A model generated the notes under the pieces. The model had not been told where the DNA came from. It saw nothing but the letters and a program-made list of their open reading frames with translations, and ran no database searches. The position numbers and the translations under genes were made by a program. This document shows positions 30,073 through 37,813 of a stretch of 64,000 nucleotides of DNA, in pieces. This DNA comes from an uncultured bacterium (GTDB taxonomy: Bacteria; Bacillota; Clostridia; Lachnospirales; Lachnospiraceae), in contig CANSLJ010000021.1 of NCBI GenBank assembly GCA_947647735.1, forward strand, positions 1 to 64,000, in the 5' to 3' direction. The number at the start of each line of letters is the position of its first letter. Position 1 is the stretch's first letter.

Positions 30073-30086
30073 TCACCTCCGTGTGA
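30073..30086 (-). promoter_or_regulatory. candidate CsrA-binding hairpin on the flaG ribosome site
   Basis: The minus strand reads TCACACGGAGGTGA. TCAC pairs with GTGA and leaves a 6-base loop ACGGAG, which fits the known CsrA loop ANGGAN. It covers the ribosome binding site of flaG. csrA is the gene just upstream. Confidence 0.6.
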
Positions 30087-30111
30087 GACATTTTTAGACT
30101 TCTTATCCTGT

Positions 30112-30138
30112 ATATCGGATAATTGCCCAAAATCTTTA
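30112..30138 (-). promoter_or_regulatory. sigma-D promoter of flaG-fliD-fliS
   Basis: The minus strand reads TAAA, 15 bases, TCCGATAT, 45 bases before the flaG start. Confidence 0.85.
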
Positions 30139-30161
30139 GTCCCACTTATAAAATTTTCCTC

Positions 30162-30194
30162 AAAAAAAGCCGCTTTTTATTCATATAAAGCAGC
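30162..30194 (-). terminator. terminator after csrA
   Basis: An 8-bp stem (GCTGCTTT with AAAGCGGC, one G-T pair) is followed by TTTTTTT. It separates the flgM-csrA unit from the flaG unit. Confidence 0.8.
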
Positions 30195-30226
30195 TCCTTC
30201 TGACTTTTTCGTTATTTTCCCAAACT

Positions 30227-30442
30227 CTAAAACAGTTCTTTCAGCGCTTCCAGATTTTCTGTGTTCATAGCATCCTGATTCGCTTCCTGTATCTGAAGAT
30301 ATATTTCCTTTCTATAGATGGGCACCTCCTTCGGTGCGGAAATGCCAATCTTCACCTGGTCACCCCTAATGTCAAGAATCGTGATTTCGATATCGTTATT
30401 CACGACAAGGGCTTCATTTTTCTTTCTGGATAATGCCAGCAT
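30227..30442 (-). CDS. csrA: carbon storage/flagellar translational regulator CsrA
   Basis: The 71-residue RNA-binding homodimer starts MLALSRKKNEALVV with five beta strands and a C-terminal helix. In Firmicutes it represses flagellin translation and is held by FliW. ATG 30442 lies one base after the fliW stop, so translation is coupled. The conserved R in LSRK is present. Confidence 0.98.
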   Translation of the reverse strand: MLALSRKKNEALVVNNDIEITILDIRGDQVKIGISAPKEVPIYRKEIYLQIQEANQDAMNTENLEALKELF

Positions 30443-30443
30443 C

Positions 30444-30908
30444 CTAATCACCCGCCCTTTCTTTCTTTTTCTGCAGAATATCATAGACCTTGAATTTCAC
30501 TGGGAACTCTCCCTTATCGTTGTCTATGATAATCTGACAGCCCGTTTTATTTTCTGCATTGACGATAATCGGGGCCTGCAGATTAACACTCATCTGTGTC
30601 AGATCCTTTGGCACTGTCACTGTGACAAGCACCAATATCTCTTCCGGGTCCAGCTTCCCCAAAGGTTTTAGCAATTCATCCTCCACCATCGGGTTATAAC
30701 TCTCTTTTACATAGAGCGGATCCATAACCGGCATCGCAAAGGCAGGTTCATCCAGAGACTGCAGCCATTTAATACCACCCGTTTTCTCCGCGTCATAAAG
30801 CAACGTGAATTTTTTCAAATCTGGAAATCCGATGATGCCGCTCTCAAACGTAATGATCTTGGTGTCATCAATTTCAATTTCCCCAAATACTCTGGTTTTT
30901 ATTACCAT
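30444..30908 (-). CDS. fliW: flagellar assembly factor FliW
   Basis: The 154-residue protein binds CsrA and flagellin, forming the FliW-CsrA-Hag feedback switch known in Bacillus. It contains FESGIIGFPDLKKF and ILVLVTVTVP segments typical of the family. It sits directly before csrA and after flgL. Confidence 0.98.
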   Translation of the reverse strand: MVIKTRVFGEIEIDDTKIITFESGIIGFPDLKKFTLLYDAEKTGGIKWLQSLDEPAFAMPVMDPLYVKESYNPMVEDELLKPLGKLDPEEILVLVTVTVPKDLTQMSVNLQAPIIVNAENKTGCQIIIDNDKGEFPVKFKVYDILQKKKERAGD

Positions 30909-30991
30909 AGTTTTCTCCCATTCCGTATTATATATTTTCTATACTATCTCTGTCAGAGTACAGACAATGCACTTAGCACGTCATTTCTCCT

Positions 30992-32620
30992 TTAAATGAA
31001 GTCCATCAGATTTACCTGCATGATCTTTCCGGTTGCCTTCAGCGCAGCTTCATAAGTCATCTCCGCACTGGTGAGCTGCACCACTGCCTCCGAAAGGTCT
31101 ACATCCTCGTTTTCAGACTGCAATATCTCAAAGGTGGACTTCTGGGAAGAAAGCCTGCTGCTCACAAGATCCAGCCTGCTGCCTCTCGCGCCGCATGCCG
31201 TCACCGCCACGCTCACCTCATTCAAAAAGCCCTGCATCACCGTAAGCCCGGCAGAGAATTTCTTCTGCACCACATCCCTCTCATAGGTAAAGGCTTTATT
31301 CGCCGCATCGATCTGGTCCTTCAGTATCTTCTGCTTCGCCGGATCCGACTCCTTATCCAGCATGCCTTTCAATGTGGTCGTCACATCCTCGATCTTCTGA
31401 AGCCTCTCCAGAGCCTGGATCATATCGTCCACTTCTCTGTTCACGGAAGGGTTAAATGCCTCCTCCGCTTTTGTGTTGACCTGCAGGCGCTGATTATAGC
31501 CTACATCGTATTCGATCACCTGACGGCTCTCACCATATGTCAGGTACTTGGGATTGTATATGATATTGTCCTCTTTCTCATCCGGATCGGCATTCGTATC
31601 CGCCGGCGTTACCCCCAGCTTTCCGTCATCTCCTGCTCCTACACAGTAGAAATAGTGCTCCGGCCTCAGATCACCTTCTTTAAAGTCCTCTTTCTGATAA
31701 GTTACCCGAATCTCGCCTTCATTTACACCATTACTGGTCGGATCATCCACCAGGCCGGATAATTCCTCGTAAACTTTATTGCCCAAAAGGACTTCACCGG
31801 TATCGGAAAGATATACTACATCGTTTTCGCCGATATTCATATAAGGGCTGGGCACATCTGTGGATTTTGCCTCTTTTGTAGCCGTCAGTGTCTTCTGCGG
31901 CACTGCATTGCCATTCGCATCCGCCTTGAAGTCATACTCAATAAACGGCTTCATACCCTCCGTGCAATCCTTGTAGGACAGCCTGAGCCTGTGATATTCC
32001 GATTTATCGATCAGTTTTTCCTCAATACCCGCATAGTCTCCCTGCGTACCTTCCTGCAGATTCGTCAGATCATGCCAGCCATTTGCATCCTGATAACTTG
32101 TATTCACAAACATATTCGTCTTCAGATCCGAGGCCGTAAACTGCTCTGTGATCTGATAAGGTTTTTTCGTATCCTCCTTGAACATCAGCGAAACTTCCGT
32201 CCGGTATCCCGTGAAGATATACCGTCCCGCATAGTCCGCATCGCCGGTCGCATACACTTCACCCTGCAGGGACTTCAACTGCTCCAGAATAACATTTCTG
32301 TTGCTGGTGGTCAGATACTCGTTGGCACCCTTGTCATACTGCTTCATCATATCCGTCAGAACATCCGACACCTGCTGCAACGCATCCTCCGTTGTCTTCA
32401 GCCATGCATCGGCGTCCTTTGCGTTACGGGTATAGTACTGCGTCAGTTCCACCACGCTGGTGCGGAGCCTGAGCGCCCTGATCGCCACGATCGGATCATC
32501 CGAGGGCCGTACGATCTTCTTTCCCGAAGAAACCTGACTGCCTCTCATATCTTCCGCTACCTTCGCCAGGTTGATGTTGGAGAGGGAGTTGTTCTGCATA
32601 ATCTTATTTGTAATTCTCAT
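30992..32620 (-). CDS. flgL: flagellar hook-filament junction protein FlgL
   Basis: The 542-residue protein is much longer than the usual ~300 residues. The N-terminal flagellin-like helix (MRITNKIMQNNSLSNINL) and the C-terminal helix (VQLTSAEMTYEAALKATGKIMQVNLMDFI) are normal. The extra length is a middle insert of roughly residues 140-390, which probably forms an outward domain. It lies 30 bases downstream of flgK. Confidence 0.95.
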   Translation of the reverse strand: MRITNKIMQNNSLSNINLAKVAEDMRGSQVSSGKKIVRPSDDPIVAIRALRLRTSVVELTQYYTRNAKDADAWLKTTEDALQQVSDVLTDMMKQYDKGANEYLTTSNRNVILEQLKSLQGEVYATGDADYAGRYIFTGYRTEVSLMFKEDTKKPYQITEQFTASDLKTNMFVNTSYQDANGWHDLTNLQEGTQGDYAGIEEKLIDKSEYHRLRLSYKDCTEGMKPFIEYDFKADANGNAVPQKTLTATKEAKSTDVPSPYMNIGENDVVYLSDTGEVLLGNKVYEELSGLVDDPTSNGVNEGEIRVTYQKEDFKEGDLRPEHYFYCVGAGDDGKLGVTPADTNADPDEKEDNIIYNPKYLTYGESRQVIEYDVGYNQRLQVNTKAEEAFNPSVNREVDDMIQALERLQKIEDVTTTLKGMLDKESDPAKQKILKDQIDAANKAFTYERDVVQKKFSAGLTVMQGFLNEVSVAVTACGARGSRLDLVSSRLSSQKSTFEILQSENEDVDLSEAVVQLTSAEMTYEAALKATGKIMQVNLMDFI

Positions 32621-32650
32621 ACTGTCCTCCGTTTTCTATCACAAAGCGCT

Positions 32651-34594
32651 TTATACGCCGGTTTCCAGAATCAGTCTGTCATATATCTCCGAAAAAGTGG
32701 ATATCATCTTACATGCCAGAGTGTAGCTGTCCTGCAGATGCACTACGCTGAGCGCTTCTTCATCCTGGTCCACGCCGGAGATCGAAAGCCTCTGGTTCGC
32801 CAGCGTTTTTTGCAGGACCTCATAATTTTCCTCAAAGGTTTCCGCATTGCCTGCTGCCAGTGTGATATCCCCCAGTACACAGACGAGAAACTGTCCCGCA
32901 TTAGCACCCCTAAAGCTGAGTTTTTTCTCATCATTCAGGGTATCCAACACTTCTTTCATATTATCATACTGGGATTCTCCGTCTGAACTAGGATCTTTCT
33001 TTACCCCCAAAAGTTCAGGATCAGCCTTTATTGCATCCAGTATCGTAAAGTTTCCTGCCGTCATCCGGTAGTATGTGTCATCTTGACAAGATACTGTGTA
33101 GGACTGCCCGACTTTATAATCCCCTGAAAACAGATCCACACTATCGCCACCATTCTTATCCTTATAGTTAAACAACCCTTCCTTACTGTTCGGATAATCT
33201 GATGTAAACATTAGGCACCCTTTTTTCCCATCATCTGTATAGCCGGATTCCAGAATAGAATTCACAGACCTTGAAAAGAGTCTCAGCCATTCATTCATCT
33301 GCTCCATATAATAGGGAATCCCTTGATAATCAATACTGCTTCCAACAGAAGCATTTTTCCCGGTTATACCGGTGTCAATATGCTCACCATCCGACAGCGT
33401 AAAGGTATAGCTGCAGTTTCCATTCGTATCTCTCTCGAAGCTCCACGTGTCATATCTATAGAGCGTATTTCCGATATTGATCGTACCGCCCTCCGCCAGA
33501 TTACACTTATTAAGATCCTTCAGATAATCTGCAGTCACATTGATCTTAACAGTCTGGATAGGTCTGCCATCTGTCCCGATAACAGTGTTTCCATTCTCAT
33601 CCTTTTTATCCTCCGCATTACCTGCAACTGTGCCCCAGAAATTTTCACTGTTATTTCCATCCCTGAGCTGTAACAGTCCCGCCAGAGAACCACCCATCTG
33701 AGAGTTGGTGGTATTAAACATATCACCACCCACCCAGTAGATATCATACAGTCCTGCGATATCGCTCTGATTCACCTTATTATGTGGATCTCTCCCCCTG
33801 CATTCCAGCTCATATCTCTCATTATTGTCCACAAGCATCTGTCCGCCGCCAATCCTAACCATATAACGAGTTGCCCCCGTTTCTCTGTCTGGATCGTTGG
33901 TATCCTTGATCGGAGATTCCGACACCTCCACATCCACAATCTGAGACAACTGATCCACCAGCAGATCCCTCTTATCCCGCAGTTCATTAGCTTTACTGCC
34001 AGAAAGCTCAATCACGTTGATCTGCTTATTCAATGTCTGGATTTCTTTGGATATAGAATTGATCTTCGATACATTTACTTTGATCTCGTCATTAATATCC
34101 CGCTGGAGCTTCTCCAGATTCTTCGCTGATGTGTTAAAATATTCCACCAGTTTTTCCGCGGTTCCTATAAAATCTTTCTTTGCTGTAGGATCTCCTGCGT
34201 TTTTCAGAACTTCCTCTATCCCATGAATCTTCATATTATCAAAGATAGAGCCGAACCCAGTTCCTATTTTCTCATCATCCTGAAAATACTTCTGGATCAT
34301 CTGCATATAATAATTTTTTGCACTGTATTCGCCGTAGCTGGTCTCGTTCTCACGATATTTGATATCGTAAAATTCATCCCTGATCCGCTCGATCGCAAGA
34401 GTCTTTACGCCTGCACCAGCACAGCCGTATGCCGCAAAAGCCCGCAGGGGATCTGCCGCCTCCTGCACAGCCCGCTGCCTGCTGTAGCCAGTTGTATCTG
34501 AATTGGCGATATTATTTGCCGCTGTATTAATGGATGCATTCGCCGCTCTGAGTCCTGAGCCCGCTATCATAAGCCCGAAAAAAGTTGATGCCAT
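32651..34594 (-). CDS. flgK: flagellar hook-associated protein FlgK (copy 1)
   Basis: The 647-residue HAP1 has the typical start region NASINTAANNIANSDTTGYSRQ and C-terminal VVHLQDSYTLACKMISTFSEIYDRLI. The middle is variable and large. Together with a second FlgK it forms a tandem pair. One copy may form the true junction with the hook and the other an extra layer, but this is inference. Confidence 0.93.
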   Translation of the reverse strand: MASTFFGLMIAGSGLRAANASINTAANNIANSDTTGYSRQRAVQEAADPLRAFAAYGCAGAGVKTLAIERIRDEFYDIKYRENETSYGEYSAKNYYMQMIQKYFQDDEKIGTGFGSIFDNMKIHGIEEVLKNAGDPTAKKDFIGTAEKLVEYFNTSAKNLEKLQRDINDEIKVNVSKINSISKEIQTLNKQINVIELSGSKANELRDKRDLLVDQLSQIVDVEVSESPIKDTNDPDRETGATRYMVRIGGGQMLVDNNERYELECRGRDPHNKVNQSDIAGLYDIYWVGGDMFNTTNSQMGGSLAGLLQLRDGNNSENFWGTVAGNAEDKKDENGNTVIGTDGRPIQTVKINVTADYLKDLNKCNLAEGGTINIGNTLYRYDTWSFERDTNGNCSYTFTLSDGEHIDTGITGKNASVGSSIDYQGIPYYMEQMNEWLRLFSRSVNSILESGYTDDGKKGCLMFTSDYPNSKEGLFNYKDKNGGDSVDLFSGDYKVGQSYTVSCQDDTYYRMTAGNFTILDAIKADPELLGVKKDPSSDGESQYDNMKEVLDTLNDEKKLSFRGANAGQFLVCVLGDITLAAGNAETFEENYEVLQKTLANQRLSISGVDQDEEALSVVHLQDSYTLACKMISTFSEIYDRLILETGV

Positions 34595-34645
34595 ATCTAA
34601 TTCTCCTATTCCAGTTCTGCTCCCGGAAATTCTGCTGTTTTATAT

Positions 34646-36244
34646 CTATGCGCCGAACTGATTCAACATATTTTCTAACATACTGTTCAGCGTTGTAATA
34701 TATCGACTTGCCACATTATAGGCATTCTGGAATCTGATCATAAACTGCAGTTCCTCATCTGTAGAAACCCCAAGTATCTGTTCTCTTGCGAAACTCGTCT
34801 CTTCCTGCGTGTCAAGTTGATATTCATAAAGCAATTGGTTGACTTCTCCAGTCAAAGACACCTGTTCCACCAGATCCGTGTAAAAAATGATAAAGCTGGC
34901 ACGCTTTTCCGTGTTGGGATTCAACGTGTATTCTTCCGATTCAAAAGCGTCTTTTATCTTCGCTGCGGTCTCATAATCCGTCTCTCCATCCGGCTTCACA
35001 AAATTTAAAAGCGCAGGCTGTTGCAGGAATTTCTCGTTCACTGCAATATTGCCGATATGCCAGCCTTCCTCATTTTTCATTCCTTCTGTATTAATCCGCA
35101 CAAACAGCAAGTTATCCGTATTTTTTGTACCGTCATTATATCCAGCCTTGTCTAAGATATCATTAATCTTTATCACGATCCGGTTAATCAGCTTATCAAA
35201 CTCCGCCTCCACATTCATAATGATGGAGGGCGCTATCTTCTTGTCGTACTCTTCCGCATTCTCCATCTCACTACAGTCAGCCGGATGATCTCCTCTCGCC
35301 AGCAGAATCCCTTTCAATCTGCCCACATCCGTATTTGCCGCAGTGGAAATCTCTCTCTCAAGGTCAAATACCTTTCCCTTCTCTACTTCCTCCGGCGGAT
35401 AATATCTCTCGCCCTTTTCATTCACTGCGCTTTCTATAATATGAGGCCAGAACGGCGTAACATAACCGTATTCATTCTCGCTCAGCATCATCTCATAAAA
35501 GACATTACCTTTCACGAAATCAACACCTTCTATCTGAACAGAAACATGATTGTTTGCATCTTCCGAATAAGAAATATTGCACATCTCACCCATCTGATCC
35601 AGAATATAGTCCCGTCTATCCCGAAGGTCATTGGCGTGCTCTATCCCACCAGCTTCTATTTTGGATATCTGCTTGTTCAGCTCCACCAGCTCTTTACCGT
35701 AATCATTGAGCTTTTTCACCTGTTTTTTCACTTCATTGTTCAGGTTATTCTGATAATCCACCAGACTCTTATAGACATTAGTCGCACGCTCAATCATAGT
35801 CTGTGCCTTTGAGATAAACAGTCCCTGTGCCACCGGATTTTCCGGCTCTTTTGCCATATCCTGTATGGTCTCCCATAAATCCGTAATCGCTTCCGAAAAA
35901 TTCCTGTCTCCGCTCTCACCGAGCAGATCCTGCACATGGATCAGCGCCTCGTATGATACCTCATAATAAGCGCTTCTGCCGGATTCTCTTCTATAAACCT
36001 GGTCCAGGAAAAAATGTCTGATCCTTCTTGTCTCCGCATAGTTTACACCCATACCGATCTCTTTGGCTGATGTGCTCTTCGTTGCGTCCGCAAGAATATT
36101 GTAATGTCGTGAAGACTGCGATACCTGCTGCCTTGTGTAGCCCGCGGTATCCGCATTAGATATATTATGTGCTGTTGTATTTAAAGCATCGGAAGCGACT
36201 CTTAAAGCCGTCGTACCGACGTATAATCCACTGAATAATGACAT
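34646..36244 (-). CDS. flgK: flagellar hook-associated protein FlgK (copy 2)
   Basis: The 532-residue FlgK-family protein begins SLFSGLYVGTTALRVASDALNTTAHNISN and ends FQNAYNVASRYITTLNSMLENMLNQFGA. It shares the FlgK ends with its downstream neighbour but differs in the centre. It lies 51 bases upstream of copy 1 and 16 bases after flgN. It appears intact. Confidence 0.93.
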   Translation of the reverse strand: MSLFSGLYVGTTALRVASDALNTTAHNISNADTAGYTRQQVSQSSRHYNILADATKSTSAKEIGMGVNYAETRRIRHFFLDQVYRRESGRSAYYEVSYEALIHVQDLLGESGDRNFSEAITDLWETIQDMAKEPENPVAQGLFISKAQTMIERATNVYKSLVDYQNNLNNEVKKQVKKLNDYGKELVELNKQISKIEAGGIEHANDLRDRRDYILDQMGEMCNISYSEDANNHVSVQIEGVDFVKGNVFYEMMLSENEYGYVTPFWPHIIESAVNEKGERYYPPEEVEKGKVFDLEREISTAANTDVGRLKGILLARGDHPADCSEMENAEEYDKKIAPSIIMNVEAEFDKLINRIVIKINDILDKAGYNDGTKNTDNLLFVRINTEGMKNEEGWHIGNIAVNEKFLQQPALLNFVKPDGETDYETAAKIKDAFESEEYTLNPNTEKRASFIIFYTDLVEQVSLTGEVNQLLYEYQLDTQEETSFAREQILGVSTDEELQFMIRFQNAYNVASRYITTLNSMLENMLNQFGA

Positions 36245-36260
36245 ACTCTCACCTCAAATG

Positions 36261-36779
36261 TTATTGCTTTGCATCAAACCTTCCCCTCACAGCCCCTATC
36301 GCAGATCCGTCATTATAAGCGTCTCTGTTATAGTTTGCCGTCTCGGGTGCGGATTTCGCCGACTGATAGAGATTCAGCTCGAACTGCGTCATCTCAAGCG
36401 CTCTCTCGATCAGCTCCAGATTATGCTCATTGAGCTGCTTCATCCGGTATACCACCGCTTTCAGCCGGTTCTGGCAGTCTTCCATCTGCTTCTTTTCCAC
36501 CGGCCTTCTCTCGAGAACCCGAATCATATCCGTCAGCTTCAGTGCCTCAACATCCGTGTTAAGTACGCCTGCAATTTCCTTCATCACATCGCGCCGCTGT
36601 TTCTCGATGCGATTGATTCTTGCCGCTGCAAGCTGCTCCTCCTCCGTGATAGCCTGCAGGGCTTCCAGATCTCCCCTGATCACCACAGGGGTCTTCTTCA
36701 GGGATAACTCCACCAGTGCCTCATATTCGTCGCTCTCCCGATTTAATGTGTCCATTAAATTTTCAATCAAGCTTGCCAC
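36261..36779 (-). CDS. flgN: FlgN-family flagellar chaperone
   Basis: The 172-residue helical protein resembles FlgN, the export chaperone of FlgK and FlgL. It contains two long amphipathic helices (about 10-75 and 80-135) and a flexible tail. Its position between flgM and flgK strongly supports the assignment. Confidence 0.88.
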   Translation of the reverse strand: MASLIENLMDTLNRESDEYEALVELSLKKTPVVIRGDLEALQAITEEEQLAAARINRIEKQRRDVMKEIAGVLNTDVEALKLTDMIRVLERRPVEKKQMEDCQNRLKAVVYRMKQLNEHNLELIERALEMTQFELNLYQSAKSAPETANYNRDAYNDGSAIGAVRGRFDAKQ

Positions 36780-36797
36780 CGGCTATTACCTCATTTC

Positions 36798-37070
36798 TCA
36801 AATTTCTCCCGCCGCCTTCAGCAGCTTCTCGGCAAAGGATTCCCCGCTCACCGCGTAGGTCCCGTTATTTACGGCCGCCCTGATCGGCTCGGTCACATCT
36901 TTTCTGATATCCGGCGCATTGGCAACCGCCTGCTTTGCCACCTGGATCTCTCTGCCGATGTTCGATATCTCAACGTTGTCTGCACGTCCGGCAGTCCCCG
37001 TCTTTTTTACAGCTCCCGCTTTTTTAGCGCTGTATGTCTGCTGCACCTGAATATAAGGATTAATTTTCAT
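36798..37070 (-). CDS. flgM: anti-sigma factor FlgM
   Basis: The 90-residue anti-sigma-28 factor has a disordered N-terminus (MKINPYIQVQQTYS) and the helix region VEISNIGREIQVAKQAV followed by the C-terminal VSGESFAEKLLKA. ATG 37070 follows GGAGGAACCTGTT. It is the first gene of the late flagellar unit and is itself driven by sigma-D, a known feedback arrangement. Confidence 0.95.
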   Translation of the reverse strand: MKINPYIQVQQTYSAKKAGAVKKTGTAGRADNVEISNIGREIQVAKQAVANAPDIRKDVTEPIRAAVNNGTYAVSGESFAEKLLKAAGEI

Positions 37071-37149
37071 AACAGGTTCCTCCTTCTCTGGATCCGCTTC
37101 CGTGCCCAACCTGTAAATTTTCCATTTGATAACACGTTTTATACTTAAT

Positions 37150-37176
37150 GTATCGGATATTTCAAAAAAGACTTTA
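37150..37176 (-). promoter_or_regulatory. sigma-D promoter of flgM operon
   Basis: The minus strand reads TAAA, 15 bases, TCCGATAC, about 80 bases before flgM. It matches the sites before flaG and the FliD-like gene. Confidence 0.88.
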
Positions 37177-37202
37177 GAGCGCGCCGGAAATTTTTTCTTA
37201 TA

Positions 37203-37808
37203 TCACTCCGCCGTCATCCGCCGCATGATCTTTTCCCCGTTGTCCTTCAGCCATTTTCTCCGGCTTTTATAATCCGGCATCACCCTCTCCACCTCGCGCC
37301 AGAAAAGCGGGGAATGATTCATTTCCCGCCTGTGGCAAAGTTCGTGTACTATGACATAATCTATGACCTCCGGCGGCGTCAGCATCAGCAGGCAGTTAAA
37401 ATTCAGATTTCCTTTACTGCTGCAGCTTCCCCAGCGGGTTCTCTGGTTCCGGATCGTGATCCTGCCGTAATTTACGCCGATCAGGGTCGCATAGAAAGCA
37501 GCCCTCCCCGGTATATATCCTGCCGCCTCCTCAGCCAGCTCCCGGAGCTCCTCCACTGTGAGGAGTTCCTCCGGTTCCGTCTGATACGCCTCCTGCCTCT
37601 CCTCCATCTTCCGCATATGCTTTTCGATCCAGGAGGACTTTTCTGCTATAAATTTCTGAATGGCGGCATCGGACATCCGGTATGGGGCCCGTACCGTGAT
37701 CTGCAGGTCCTTATCGATCTGCAAAGATACTGTTTTCCTCCCGCTTCGGATCACCCTGATATCCCACGATCCCCCAAACTTTTCTTTTTGCACTGTCTCT
37801 TCGTCCAC
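37203..37808 (-). CDS. YgjP-type zinc metallopeptidase
   Basis: The 201-residue protein has the YgjP/DUF45 metallopeptidase domain. The zinc motif HELCH (155-159) and NHSPLFW (164-170) are present, with the typical TRWGSCSSKG before. Substrates of this family are not established. The likely start is GTG 37808, 5 bases after the GH36 stop. A GTG five codons later is also possible. It is last in the sugar unit by position, but its role there is unclear. Confidence 0.88.
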   Translation of the reverse strand: MDEETVQKEKFGGSWDIRVIRSGRKTVSLQIDKDLQITVRAPYRMSDAAIQKFIAEKSSWIEKHMRKMEERQEAYQTEPEELLTVEELRELAEEAAGYIPGRAAFYATLIGVNYGRITIRNQRTRWGSCSSKGNLNFNCLLMLTPPEVIDYVIVHELCHRREMNHSPLFWREVERVMPDYKSRRKWLKDNGEKIMRRMTAE

Positions 37809-37813
37809 CTCTT

